NCBI GenBank assembly: GCA_034111085.1
Contig: JAWUXZ010000062.1
Span: 1 to 64,000, forward strand
Origin: Dinoroseobacter sp034111085
GTDB lineage: Bacteria > Pseudomonadota > Alphaproteobacteria > Rhodobacterales > Rhodobacteraceae
Direction of reading: 5' to 3'
DNA: 64,000 nucleotides
This document shows, in pieces, positions 8,621 to 25,320 of this stretch; positions within the stretch are counted from its first letter, which is position 1; each line of letters opens with the position of its first letter. A model generated the notes under the pieces. It searched no databases and was not told the origin of the DNA. It saw only the letters and a list, made by a program, of their open reading frames with translations. Both the position numbers and the translations under genes were made by a program.

Positions 8621-10126
8621 ATGGGCCAAGGGGTATTTCATCCAAGCCGCCGTCTCTTCTTGGGCGGTCTTGCGGCCAGCGTCGGCAATGTAGCCTTTGC
8701 AGGTGCGCCCGAAACCTCGATCTGGCCCGCGCCACGCCCCGTCGATTGGACCAAGCAAACCCTGCCCAGCATCGACGACCTCATCGCCAGGTCCGGCTTT
8801 GCAGGCAAAACGGGCATCGCACTGGCCGACGCGCGCACAGGCCAGATCATCGAAGCACACAGCCCGCTACTTGCACAACCGCCCGCCTCCGTCACCAAGT
8901 CCATCACCGCCCTTTACGCGCTCGACGCGCTCGGTCCCGGCTTTCGCTTTCGCACCCGACTGATTGCGACGGGACCAATCCTCAACGGTCGCCTTGACGG
9001 TGATTTGATCCTCGCGGGAGGCGGCGATCCGACGCTTGAGACAAACGCGCTCGCCGATATGGCCAGCCAACTCAAAGCCACGGGTTTGCGCGAAATCACA
9101 GGCCGCCTTCGTGTCGCCGAAGGGGCGCTTCCTCAACTGCCCCTCATCGATCCTAGCCAACCCGATCACGTGGGCTATAACCCTGCGATTTCAGGCCTCA
9201 ACCTCAACTTCAACCGAGTCTATTTCGAATGGAAGCAAGCAACCGAGGACGCCTACGATGTCGCCATGGATGCCCGCTCAGACCGTTATCGCCCGCGCGT
9301 CACCGTCGCAGATATGCGGATCGAGGATCGCGATCTACCGGTCTTCACCTACGCCAATTCAGGAGGCCGCGACCGCTGGACCGTTGCGCGCTCAGCCCTC
9401 GGGCAAGAAGGGGGACGCTGGCTTCCCGTCCGGCACCCCGGCGCGTATACTGCTGAGGTATTCCAGACCCTCGCAGGCGCGCATGGCATCCAACTGCGAT
9501 TAGGTGATCAAGTTCCCGGCAGCAGCATCGCAGGTAGCATCCTTGTCGAACACACCAGCGAAGACTTGCGCGAGGTTTTGCGCCAAATGCTGCGGTGGTC
9601 CACCAACATCACCGCCGAGGCCGCAGGTCTGTCGGCAACAGGCGCGCGCAACCTCAATAATACCAGCCTCGAGCGCTCCGGCAAAGCCATGGCTGACTGG
9701 CTGGGGGCGACCTACGGGGCCAACCGCCCGAGCTTTGTTGATCACTCCGGGCTCGGCGATGCATCTCGGCTAACGCCCCGCGACATGGTCCACGCGCTGA
9801 CAAATGCCGGTGCCGAAAGCCTGCTGCGCGGCATCCTCAAAGACATCTACCTGCGCGACCGTGACGGCGAGACCATGCGCGACAGCGCCACCAAAATCGT
9901 CGCGAAAACCGGCACGCTCAACTTCGTGTCCACACTCGCAGGCTACATCCGTACGGCAAATGGGCGCGATCTGGCTTTTGCGATTTTCTCGTCAGACATA
10001 CCGCACCGCAATCGCCTCACCAGATCTGAGCGCGAGCGCCCCGACGGAGGCCGCGCTTGGAGCCGTCGCGCTAGAGCTTTGCAAAACGACCTCCTGTTGC
10101 GGTGGAGTATCGCACATGATGTCTAG
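8621..10126 (+). CDS. dacB: D-alanyl-D-alanine carboxypeptidase/endopeptidase (PBP4, peptidase S13)
   Basis: A periplasmic low-molecular-weight penicillin-binding protein of 501 residues that trims or cleaves peptidoglycan cross-links. The three active-site boxes are present: SVTK (SxxK with the nucleophilic Ser), STN (SxN, in RWSTNITAE) and KTG (in VAKTGTLNFVSTLAGY). The N-terminus carries SRRLFLGG, a good twin-arginine (Tat) motif, followed by a hydrophobic stretch and AFA cleavage site, so it is likely exported folded through Tat rather than Sec. A long insertion domain separates SxxK and SxN, as is usual in the S13 family. It stops three bases before the stop of the convergent DUF4864 gene. 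Confidence 0.94.
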   Translation: MGQGVFHPSRRLFLGGLAASVGNVAFAGAPETSIWPAPRPVDWTKQTLPSIDDLIARSGFAGKTGIALADARTGQIIEAHSPLLAQPPASVTKSITALYALDALGPGFRFRTRLIATGPILNGRLDGDLILAGGGDPTLETNALADMASQLKATGLREITGRLRVAEGALPQLPLIDPSQPDHVGYNPAISGLNLNFNRVYFEWKQATEDAYDVAMDARSDRYRPRVTVADMRIEDRDLPVFTYANSGGRDRWTVARSALGQEGGRWLPVRHPGAYTAEVFQTLAGAHGIQLRLGDQVPGSSIAGSILVEHTSEDLREVLRQMLRWSTNITAEAAGLSATGARNLNNTSLERSGKAMADWLGATYGANRPSFVDHSGLGDASRLTPRDMVHALTNAGAESLLRGILKDIYLRDRDGETMRDSATKIVAKTGTLNFVSTLAGYIRTANGRDLAFAIFSSDIPHRNRLTRSERERPDGGRAWSRRARALQNDLLLRWSIAHDV

Positions 10127-10135
10127 CCCCTAGAC
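10121..10135. other. Palindrome containing two convergent stop codons
   Basis: GTCTAG-CCC-CTAGAC is a perfect 6-bp inverted repeat whose arms contain the TAG stops of both dacB (plus) and the DUF4864 gene (minus). It may be a minimal hairpin; no T-tract follows on either strand. Confidence 0.6.
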
Positions 10136-10540
10136 ACCCACACCGAGCATCGCCACCATCTGCACACCATTGATTTGCCAACCACTTTCGGTCTCGATCA
10201 TGTTGTAATCAAGCTGGTGCAGCCCGCCTTGCGCGTCACGCACCTGCACACGCTGCCAAAGCTGCCCAGCCTCGTCGCGCAGCCCCAAAAACTCTACATC
10301 AGCAGGGCGCCAGACCATAGGAAAACCCTGTCGGACCATCAAACCGAAGTTCTCAGGCGTACGGAACATCCCGCGAATATTGGGCGAGGCGAACATGAAC
10401 GCTGTTGCAAAGTCATCGACTTTGAACGCCTCAAGCTGGCCTTGGATGGTGTCTTCAATTCCCGGGTTTTCCGCTGTCTGCGCCAAAGCAGGCCCGCTCA
10501 GGCCCAGTGCCAGCACACTCGCTAATATCAGTCGTTTCAT
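10130..10540 (-). CDS. DUF4864 exported protein
   Basis: 136 residues with a Sec signal peptide (MKRLILASVLALGLSGPALAQ) and a mature domain of the DUF4864 type: ENPGIEDTIQGQLEAFKVDDFATAFMFA, later MVRQGFPMVWRP and a closing WQINGVQM. The family is related to NTF2-like folds, with unknown periplasmic role. I chose ATG 10540, preceded by GGAGAG, over a start 14 codons upstream. Confidence 0.85.
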   Translation of the reverse strand: MKRLILASVLALGLSGPALAQTAENPGIEDTIQGQLEAFKVDDFATAFMFASPNIRGMFRTPENFGLMVRQGFPMVWRPADVEFLGLRDEAGQLWQRVQVRDAQGGLHQLDYNMIETESGWQINGVQMVAMLGVGV

Positions 10541-10597
10541 AGGCTCTCTCCCACTACATGCAGGACAGAGCCTAGCTTTCAAAGCCTGTTGGTCAAC

Positions 10598-12187
10598 TCA
10601 CGCTTGCTTGGTCGCCAACTCGCCACGCGCACCCGTCTCAATCAACGCAATGCTCTCGTCGATGCCATACAGCGCCACAAGACCGCCGAAACGAGGCCCC
10701 TGATCCGCCCCCAGCAGTACCTGATACAGTCCCGTGAACCAGTCACGCAGCGGCTCAAAACCATGCGCCTTGCCCACGGCAAACACCACAGACTGCAAGC
10801 CTTCCGCATCCAAACCGCCGTCCCAAGCCTTCAGGCGCGCGACCAGATCAAGCATTGCCGCCGCTTCAACATCCGTAGGGACGCGGTAAGTCTTCTTCGG
10901 CTTCACCTGCTCGTTGTAGTAGCGCGCAGCAAAGCCCGCAGCCGCATCCAAATCTGGGTGCGTTGCCGCCGAAGCGTCTGGCGCATAACGCTGAATAAAG
11001 CCCCAAAGTGTGGCAGCGTCCTCGGCACCCGCAACACTCGCAAGGTTCAACAACATTGCAAACGGCACCACGAGATTGGATGAAGGCGGGCGACTGGCAT
11101 GGATATGCCACGCCGGATTTCCCAACTGCCCCTTCAGGTCTTGGCCGTCAAAGGCGCGTACATGCTGGTGGTATTCATCAACCGCCTTCGGGATCACATC
11201 AAAATGCAGCCGCTTTGCGGTGCGCGGCTTTTGGAACATAAACAGACTCAGACTTTCAGCAGGCGCATAGGCAAGCCATTCCTCCATCGTCAGGCCGTTG
11301 CCCTTGGACTTAGAAATCTTCTGACCGTCGCCGTCGAGGAACAACTCGTAGGTATAAGATTCCGGCGGGGTCGCCCCCAGCGCGCGGCAAATCTTCGTCG
11401 ATTGTGTCACCGACTCCATCAAGTCCTTGCCCGACATCTCATAATCGACGCCAAGGGCTGCCCAACGCAGCGCCCAATCGGGCTTCCACTGCATCTTGAC
11501 GTTGCCGCCCGTGACCGGAACCTCGATGCGTTCGCCGTCGGGTTCCTCGTAGACAATCGTGCCTTTTGCCACGTTCCGCTCCAGCACCGGCACCTGCAAG
11601 ACATGGCCGGTTTTCGGGCTGACGGGCAGAAACGGCGAATAGGTTGCTTGGCGATCGGGGCCCAAGGTTGGCAGCATGATCTCCATGATCTTGTCGAACC
11701 GCTCAAGCGCGCGCAGCAGCATCTCGTCGAAGCGACCATTGGTGTAGTAGTCAGTTGCGCTGGCAAACTCATAGTCAAAGCCAAACCCATCCAAAAACTC
11801 ACGCAACCGCGCGTTGTTATGCTGGGCGAACCCCTCATGGGTTCCAAACGGATCGCGCACGCGCGTCAGCGGCAAGTTCAAGTCCTGCGCCATCGCCTCT
11901 TGGTTCGGTACATTTCCAGGCACTTTACGAAGCCCGTCCATATCGTCCGAAAAACAGATCAGTTTGGTCGGAATATCGCTGAGGACCTCAAAGGCTTGGC
12001 GCACCATCGTCGTGCGTGCGACCTCACCAAAGGTACCGATATGGGGCAGACCGCTGGGCCCGTAGCCCGTCTGGAACAGCACATAGCCCTTCTCTGGCGC
12101 GCCCTTGCCAAAGCGTTTGAGCAGCTTGCGCGCTTCTTCAAACGGCCAGGCCTTAGAGCTCATCGCGGCGTCGCGCAGATCGGACAT
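10598..12187 (-). CDS. lysK: Lysyl-tRNA synthetase, class I
   Basis: Charges tRNA-Lys with lysine. At 529 residues it is the class I (archaeal-type) enzyme, which replaces the class II LysS in many alphaproteobacteria. The class I Rossmann motifs are present: GPSGLPHIGTFGE (HIGH box) and KISKSKG (KMSKS box). The C-terminal alpha-helical cage follows with conserved RPPSSNLVVPFAMLLNLA. Divergent from the TerB-like gene; a 117-bp gap holds the two promoters, which I could not define. Confidence 0.96.
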   Translation of the reverse strand: MSDLRDAAMSSKAWPFEEARKLLKRFGKGAPEKGYVLFQTGYGPSGLPHIGTFGEVARTTMVRQAFEVLSDIPTKLICFSDDMDGLRKVPGNVPNQEAMAQDLNLPLTRVRDPFGTHEGFAQHNNARLREFLDGFGFDYEFASATDYYTNGRFDEMLLRALERFDKIMEIMLPTLGPDRQATYSPFLPVSPKTGHVLQVPVLERNVAKGTIVYEEPDGERIEVPVTGGNVKMQWKPDWALRWAALGVDYEMSGKDLMESVTQSTKICRALGATPPESYTYELFLDGDGQKISKSKGNGLTMEEWLAYAPAESLSLFMFQKPRTAKRLHFDVIPKAVDEYHQHVRAFDGQDLKGQLGNPAWHIHASRPPSSNLVVPFAMLLNLASVAGAEDAATLWGFIQRYAPDASAATHPDLDAAAGFAARYYNEQVKPKKTYRVPTDVEAAAMLDLVARLKAWDGGLDAEGLQSVVFAVGKAHGFEPLRDWFTGLYQVLLGADQGPRFGGLVALYGIDESIALIETGARGELATKQA

Positions 12188-12304
12188 CTCGGGTTTCCTT
12201 CAAACGGGTGCGCGGCCCTGCGCCGCGTGTGCCCGCTTGCTATTGCCGGGGAGCGGTGAGGTCAATAATGTCACCGTGAACCGCTTGCCGCAGGAGGCTC
12301 CCTA

Positions 12305-12730
12305 ATGTCCGACGATGTGATCCAAACCTTGACCGCTCAAGACGCGCTCGTCGCCGTTATGGTGACCGTATCCGCATCTGATGAATTGATCCGCACGTCC
12401 GAGCTGGTGGCGATCCAAAAGATCGTGAACCACCTCCCTGTATTTGGCGATTACGACGCTGACCGTATAACGCGCGTCTCAACCCTCGTATTCGACCTGC
12501 TGACCGTGGAAGATGGCCTCGATGCGCTATTCGGGCTTGTGCGCGAAAGCCTACCCGAAAGGTTGAACGAGACCGCTTATGCCATGGCCTGCGATGTCGC
12601 CGCCGCTGACGGAAAACTGGTGGAAACGGAACTGCGCTTGCTGGCCGAAATGCGCTATGAGTTGAACATCGACCGACTAGCTGCCGCCGCGATTGAGCGC
12701 GGAGCACGTGCGCGTCACATGACTGGCTAA
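12305..12730 (+). CDS. TerB-like (tellurite resistance TerB family) protein
   Basis: A 141-residue all-helical soluble protein. The TerB-type acidic helix pairs are visible as VSASDELIRTSELVAIQKI and VAAADGKLVETELRLLAEM, matching the family's repeated D-G-x-x-x-x-E-E/L metal-binding pattern. Stand-alone TerB-like proteins are common and a link to tellurite is not implied. A strong GCAGGAGG ribosome site precedes the ATG. Confidence 0.82.
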   Translation: MSDDVIQTLTAQDALVAVMVTVSASDELIRTSELVAIQKIVNHLPVFGDYDADRITRVSTLVFDLLTVEDGLDALFGLVRESLPERLNETAYAMACDVAAADGKLVETELRLLAEMRYELNIDRLAAAAIERGARARHMTG

Positions 12731-12831
12731 AACGTTTCGAGGTTTATCTGAACCTGCTCGTATCGGATTTCGCGTTTGAACGAAGTGAGAGATAGCGAAA
12801 ATCCGATACGAATTTATCCCGAAGCGCTCTA
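12731..12831. repeat. Long imperfect inverted repeat between convergent genes
   Basis: The core arms are 12758-12773 and 12795-12811 (16 of 17 positions pair, one bulge) around a 21-nt loop. A weaker outer pair extends toward both ends (around 12733-12746 and 12814-12827). It fills the gap between the TerB-like gene and the convergent permease and takes in that permease's stop codon. No T-tract is seen, so it may be a dispersed palindromic intergenic element acting as a bidirectional 3'-end barrier. Confidence 0.6.
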
Positions 12832-13698
12832 GGCCTTTGCCTGCTGCTCGCGCCAGATTGTGAACAGCCCCATAGCAATGATGATGCTCGCACCCAGCAA
12901 TGTAATTGCGTCCGGCCATTCGCCAAACACCACAAGCCCCAAAACCAGAGCCACCAGAAGCGACGTGTAGCGAAACGGCGTCACGACCGCCAAGTCGCCC
13001 ACCCGCATGGTCATCACGCTCGTCAAAATCGCCACAACCAGAAACACCGTCGCCAGTATCAGCAACCCGACGCTGCCTGCTGACACCGCCACCCAGTCAG
13101 TCCAAAGCGATCCAACCGCGCCCAGCACAGTCACGCCAAATGCAGCAAAGAACGCGGCTGTGGTTGACGACACGCCCGCCGACATGCGCCGCGCGGCCAA
13201 ATCACGGACCGTCACACAAACGACCGCCAGCAGCGCATACACCGAATACAGCGTGAACCCGTCCGTTCCCGGCCGCACGATCAGCAACACCCCGACAAAA
13301 CCCACAAGAATTGCCAGCCACCGTCGCCATCCAACAGGTTCGCGCAAGAACACAGCGCCCGCCAACGTCACCGTCAGCGGCAAGGCCTGCAAAATCGCCG
13401 TGACATTGGCGATCGGCATGTTGAAAAGCGCGCTTATAAAGAAGAACGCTGCGCCAACCTCGCAGCCCGTGCGCAAAGCCACCAGCCAGCGGTCCTTTGC
13501 GCCCACAGGTAAGCTTAGCCCCCCATGGAACCGCGCAAGCCCGTACAGTGCTACACTCGACAACACCCCGCGCAGGAAGATCGCTTGGAACAACGGCAAC
13601 TCCGCCCCAAGCGCCTTCATACAGGCATCGTTGAGGGTAAATGCGGTCATGCAGGCAATCATCAATGCCGCGCCGCGTTGGTTATCCGTCAAGCGCAT
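12829..13698 (-). CDS. EamA/DMT-superfamily permease
   Basis: About 289 residues and ten predicted helices in two EamA repeats (GAALMIACMTAFTLNDACMKAL at the start, in pieces; second repeat from FTLYSVYALLAVVC). Substrate unknown. The frame is open to 13788, but homologous sequence starts at the Met encoded at 13698, which overlaps the upstream glycosyltransferase by 17 nt, so the two are probably co-transcribed. Only distantly similar to the other EamA gene at 7.7-8.5 kb. Confidence 0.87.
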   Translation of the reverse strand: MRLTDNQRGAALMIACMTAFTLNDACMKALGAELPLFQAIFLRGVLSSVALYGLARFHGGLSLPVGAKDRWLVALRTGCEVGAAFFFISALFNMPIANVTAILQALPLTVTLAGAVFLREPVGWRRWLAILVGFVGVLLIVRPGTDGFTLYSVYALLAVVCVTVRDLAARRMSAGVSSTTAAFFAAFGVTVLGAVGSLWTDWVAVSAGSVGLLILATVFLVVAILTSVMTMRVGDLAVVTPFRYTSLLVALVLGLVVFGEWPDAITLLGASIIIAMGLFTIWREQQAKA

Positions 13699-14551
13699 CA
13701 CCCCGCGCGCGCAGGATATCCCAGCCCTCTTCGAACGCTTCGTGGTCGAAATCGAACCGCCGTCGCAACATAGCTTTGAGGTTTTCATCCTTCATCTTAT
13801 ATCCAACCCCAGATGTCAGCGATATCTTGCTGTCATTCATCGCATGCTCACCGCGCAAGAACATAACCTGTTCGGAAAAAGTCAGCGTCGGCATCCTGCT
13901 CCAGACCCTATAATGCGGGAAATCGAAGGTGCATTTAGGCGAGGACGGATCAAGATAGACGATCTGCCCAGCACACCAGTTGCGTGCGCGGTGCGGAATA
14001 TAGCGCACACCATCGTCCTTCAGGCGCACAACCACACCCTTTTGATAGTCAATCGCCAGCCGCTTTTGCGCGTCATACATCGCTGCACCTAGGGCAAAAT
14101 CCGTACGCGCGCGGGCCACAAAGTTCCGCGCAATACCGTCATCATCATCGAGCCAAAACTCGGCCACGACATCGGCGTCCGGCTCGCGCGCGGCACACAT
14201 GACCTCCCGGCACGTCGTGCGCATATCCCCTGCTGGTCTGTAGATAAGCTGGATCTGATCAGACTGCGCCGACATCGCTTCCATTCGCGCGCGGTAGGGC
14301 TCTGGGAAGTCCTCGCCAAGCAATACCAGCAGTGTGAAATCCTTGTCGGTTTGATGCCGCACGCAGCGGTACGCGATATGCTCGAACCACAAGAACCGCA
14401 TTTCCATACGGTCCACCGCATAGAGGGCAGCGCGACGTGCCTCCACGCTCTCGCCGTTTTGGCTAAAGGAATTCAAGTCCGCCGGAAACGAAAACCGGCA
14501 GAGGCCCAACACCTGTATTCGCAGACCCTGTTCCACGCAGTACCACCTCAA
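13682..14551 (-). CDS. Putative rhamnosyltransferase-type glycosyltransferase
   Basis: The 289-residue cytoplasmic protein matches the roseobacter 'putative rhamnosyl transferase' family. It opens with VLGLCRFSFP, contains RFLWFEHIAYRCVRHQTDKDF and a LDDDDGIARNFV segment. That acidic DDDD run is the likely sugar-nucleotide/metal site of a GT-A-like fold. It probably modifies a surface polysaccharide, but acceptor and donor are unknown. The true start may be up to ~13 codons downstream, because family members often begin just before VLGLCRFS. Confidence 0.75.
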   Translation of the reverse strand: MRWYCVEQGLRIQVLGLCRFSFPADLNSFSQNGESVEARRAALYAVDRMEMRFLWFEHIAYRCVRHQTDKDFTLLVLLGEDFPEPYRARMEAMSAQSDQIQLIYRPAGDMRTTCREVMCAAREPDADVVAEFWLDDDDGIARNFVARARTDFALGAAMYDAQKRLAIDYQKGVVVRLKDDGVRYIPHRARNWCAGQIVYLDPSSPKCTFDFPHYRVWSRMPTLTFSEQVMFLRGEHAMNDSKISLTSGVGYKMKDENLKAMLRRRFDFDHEAFEEGWDILRARGDALDG

Positions 14552-14614
14552 CTAACCCAAACACAGATTAGATCAGCCCGGTGCCAAGCAAAAGCCCAGC
14601 TCTGCGATGGGGCA

Positions 14615-14649
14615 TAAAAAAACCCGCGCAACGATATCGCTGCGCGGGT
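14615..14649 (-). terminator. Rho-independent terminator of the rpoBC operon
   Basis: ACCCGCGCA / TGCGCGGGT (9 bp, 14622-14630 and 14641-14649) with a loop that is itself palindromic. In the minus direction a run of seven T residues follows. It lies 27 bp past the rpoC stop. Confidence 0.92.
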
Positions 14650-14675
14650 CAAATTTTAGCCGTCAGACGAAAACC

Positions 14676-18917
<4,242 letters not shown>

Positions 18918-18992
18918 TTTCAAATCCTTGAATTCGGGCAGAGAGGTGGGGTGGGCCGGTATTTCACCGGCCCCGTGCAAAAGCGGGCGCTT

Positions 18993-23129
<4,137 letters not shown>

Positions 23130-23250
23130 GCGATCTCATTCCTTTTTTTATGTCTCGCGGGTACGCCCCGTGGGGTGGGCGAACCGCTCGTCATCGGGTG
23201 TGGTCCGGTCTATACCTGCGCGCCATCCCAAAGGCGTGCTCCCGACCGGA

Positions 23251-23302
23251 AACCTGGCCCAGGGAAAGCGCTTTACGGAAAAGCGCCTTCCCAAGACAGG
23301 TT
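23251..23302 (-). promoter_or_regulatory. Long hairpin between rplL and rpoB (possible RNase III / attenuation site)
   Basis: In the 244-bp rplL-rpoB spacer, 23262-23274 pairs with 23279-23292 (13 bp with one mismatch, 4-nt loop). The outer AACCTG (23251-23256) pairs with CAGGTT (23297-23302) across a small internal loop, giving one extended double-stranded arm. E. coli has an attenuator and RNase III cleavage site at the same place; the role here is inferred from position and structure. Confidence 0.6.
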
Positions 23303-23348
23303 CAACTGGACCCAGAATTGCTCCCGGATCCAGCCAACTTAGATAGCT

Positions 23349-23367
23349 CTCGGGGAAGATCCCCGAG
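23349..23367 (-). terminator. Hairpin just after rplL (attenuator-like)
   Basis: CTCGGGGA / TCCCCGAG, a perfect 8-bp stem with a 3-nt loop, begins 7 bp after the rplL stop. No T-run follows in the minus direction, so it is more likely an attenuator, pause or 3'-end-stabilising stem than a full terminator; rpoB must be transcribed through it. Confidence 0.55.
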
Positions 23368-23373
23368 CAGCAA

Positions 23374-23751
23374 TCACTTGATTTCGACCTCGGCACCAGC
23401 TGCTTCCAGCTTAGCTTTGACCTCTTCGGCTTCGTCTTTGGAAACCTGCTCTTTTACAGCCTTGCCGCCAGCTTCGACCAGCTCTTTGGCTTCTTTCAGG
23501 CCCAGACCGGTGAGGGCGCGGACTTCTTTGATGACGTTGATTTTCTGAGCGCCAACGGCTTTCAGGATCACGTCAAATTCAGTCTGCTCTTCAGCAGCTG
23601 CACCAGCGCCGTCAGCCGGGCCAGCCATCATCACTGCGCCGCCAGCGGCGGGCTCGATGCCATACTCGTCCTTGAGGATGGTTTTCAGTTCTTGTGCTTC
23701 GAGAAGGGTAAGACCCACGATCTCTTCAGCCATTTTTTTCAGATCAGCCAT
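23374..23751 (-). CDS. rplL: 50S ribosomal protein L7/L12
   Basis: 125-residue stalk protein that recruits translation factors. Three parts are clear: the N-terminal dimerisation helix (MADLKKMAEEIVGLTLLEA), the Ala/Gly-rich hinge (about residues 36-52) and the C-terminal factor-binding domain with TEFDVILKAVGAQKINVIK and GLGLKEAKELVE. It follows rplJ by 70 bp. Confidence 0.98.
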   Translation of the reverse strand: MADLKKMAEEIVGLTLLEAQELKTILKDEYGIEPAAGGAVMMAGPADGAGAAAEEQTEFDVILKAVGAQKINVIKEVRALTGLGLKEAKELVEAGGKAVKEQVSKDEAEEVKAKLEAAGAEVEIK

Positions 23752-23821
23752 TTTTCAATTCCATTTGACTAGATGTGTTCCAACGCGTGTCGTTTCAACG
23801 GCACGCCGGTCGGGATTGCTT

Positions 23822-24340
23822 TTACGCAGCTTCCGCATTTTCCTCGATTGTAGAGAGGATGCTCGCGATGTTCGAAGCAGGTGCGCCAATGGCCCCAGCG
23901 ATGTTCGAAGCAGGTGCGCCAATGCAAGAAGCGATCTGAGCGATAAGCTCTTCACGCGACGGCAGTGCCGCAACAGCCTTCACACCATCTGGTGTCAAGA
24001 AGTCCACGCCCATTGCGCCACCAAGGATTTGGTATTTTTTATTATCCTTGGCATACGCTTCCGCGACCTTGGCAGCTGCCACTGGGTCTTCGGAGTAGGC
24101 GAAAACAGTCATCCCTGTCAGCAGGTCACCGATCTGAGCGTTCGGTTTCCCCTCGAGGGCGATCTTGGCGAGCCTGTTCTTGGCAACACGTACGGAAGCC
24201 CCCGCGTCACGCATGCGCGCACGAAGGTCCTGCATTTCAGCAACCGTGAGACCGACGTAGTGTGAGACCACAACAACGCCAGAGCTTTCAAAGATTTGGC
24301 CGAGTTCCTCGACCACTTTCTCTTTCTGGGCTCTATCCAC
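23822..24340 (-). CDS. rplJ: 50S ribosomal protein L10
   Basis: The 172-residue base of the L7/L12 stalk; its N-terminal RNA-binding domain (VVVVSHYVGLTVAEMQDLR and VRVAKNRLAKIALEG) and C-terminal L12-binding helix are present. The start of that helix contains an 11-residue near-repeat, GAPASNIAGAI then GAPASNIASIL, encoded by an exact 27-bp direct repeat (23865-23891 and 23898-23924). L10-L12 complex normally represses this operon by binding the leader just upstream. Confidence 0.97.
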   Translation of the reverse strand: MDRAQKEKVVEELGQIFESSGVVVVSHYVGLTVAEMQDLRARMRDAGASVRVAKNRLAKIALEGKPNAQIGDLLTGMTVFAYSEDPVAAAKVAEAYAKDNKKYQILGGAMGVDFLTPDGVKAVAALPSREELIAQIASCIGAPASNIAGAIGAPASNIASILSTIEENAEAA

Positions 24341-24399
24341 AGTTTTACTCCAAGTTTGGGGGTTTCCCCCCGGCTCTTTACGTAGGGGTTGCCCCCCGT

Positions 24400-24545
24400 C
24401 GGGTCCTAATTACGGGTCCCGGTGCCAGATCGCCCGAAGGTTGAAACCTTCGAAATAATCATGCCGTTCCCCATCTCAGGCAGGAATTAGCAACCTTGCG
24501 GTCAACCCACCGTCTCGGACAGGACGAGGCCACGTTAATGGCCCC
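24400..24545 (-). promoter_or_regulatory. L10-type ribosomal protein leader
   Basis: The 278-bp rplA-rplJ spacer reads, in the minus direction, CTGTCCGAGACGGTGGGTT and then AATTCCTGCCTGAGATGGGG, the kinked paired strands typical of alphaproteobacterial L10 leaders. An 8-bp hairpin CGAAGGTT/AACCTTCG (24435-24442, 24445-24452) and further stems follow before the rplJ start. The L10-L12 complex is expected to bind here to reduce rplJL translation. Boundaries are approximate. Confidence 0.65.
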
Positions 24546-24561
24546 ATCATCCTTTGGGGCC
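24540..24561 (-). other. GC-rich hairpin between rplA and the L10 leader
   Basis: GGCCCCA / TGGGGCC (24540-24546, 24555-24561), 7 bp with an 8-nt loop, between the rplA stop and the L10 leader. No T-run on the minus strand; a partial terminator or spacer stem is possible. Confidence 0.45.
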
Positions 24562-24618
24562 GAGGCCCCGCCGGAATTTCCTACCAACTGCGCATCTTTT
24601 CAGATACGCGCCGGATCG

Positions 24619-25320
24619 TTACTCGGCACCCATCGCTGAGTTCACCTCGATCGTCACGCCTGGGCCCATCGAAGAGCTCAACGAGACCTTCTGCATGTAC
24701 GAACCCTTGGAGCCCGATGGCTTCGCTTTCGCAACAGCTTCCACAAAGGCGCGGACGTTCTCGATCAGCTGGCCCTCATTGAAGGATGCTTTGCCGATAC
24801 CTGCATGCACAACGCCAGCCTTCTCAGCTTTGAACTGTACCTGACCGCTTTTCGCGTCATTAACAGCGGCGGTCACATCCATGGTCACGGTGCCGATCTT
24901 TGGGTTCGGCATCAGGTTGCGCGGACCGAGGATCTTACCCAAGCGCCCAACGATAGGCATCATATCCGGGGTGGCGATGCAGCGATCAAAATCAATGGCG
25001 CCGCCTTGGATGGCCTGCATCAAGTCCTCTGCGCCAACGATGTCTGCACCAGCAGCCGTCGCCTCGTCAGCTTTCGGGCCGCGTGCGAACACAGCAACTC
25101 GAACGTTCTTACCGGTGCCGTTTGGCAAGTTGACCGTGCCACGAACCATCTGGTCTGCGTGGCGTGGATCAACACCAAGGTTCATCGAAATCTCGACGGT
25201 CTCGTCGAACTTCGCCTTTGCGAAACCCTTCACCAGCGCCACGGCTTCTTCCACAGTGACGTTGTTCTTGCCTGCAAAAGCAGTGCGGGCCGCTGTTGTG
25301 CGTTTACCAAGCTTTGCCAT
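24619..25320 (-). CDS. rplA: 50S ribosomal protein L1
   Basis: 233 residues; binds 23S rRNA at the L1 stalk and helps E-site tRNA release. Landmarks: VEEAVALVKGFAKAKFDETVE, NLGVDPRHADQMVRGTVNLP, MPIVGRLGKILGPRNLMPNP and the closing segment with SLSSSMGPGVTIE. The ATG overlaps the rplK stop by one base (TAATG), so translation is coupled to rplK. Confidence 0.98.
   Translation of the reverse strand: MAKLGKRTTAARTAFAGKNNVTVEEAVALVKGFAKAKFDETVEISMNLGVDPRHADQMVRGTVNLPNGTGKNVRVAVFARGPKADEATAAGADIVGAEDLMQAIQGGAIDFDRCIATPDMMPIVGRLGKILGPRNLMPNPKIGTVTMDVTAAVNDAKSGQVQFKAEKAGVVHAGIGKASFNEGQLIENVRAFVEAVAKAKPSGSKGSYMQKVSLSSSMGPGVTIEVNSAMGAE

Noticed and set aside
18954..18972. Hairpin GGCCGGT/ACCGGCC between rpoB and rpoC as a terminator
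   Set aside because: No T-tract follows on the minus strand and rpoC must be transcribed with rpoB, so I do not call it a terminator.
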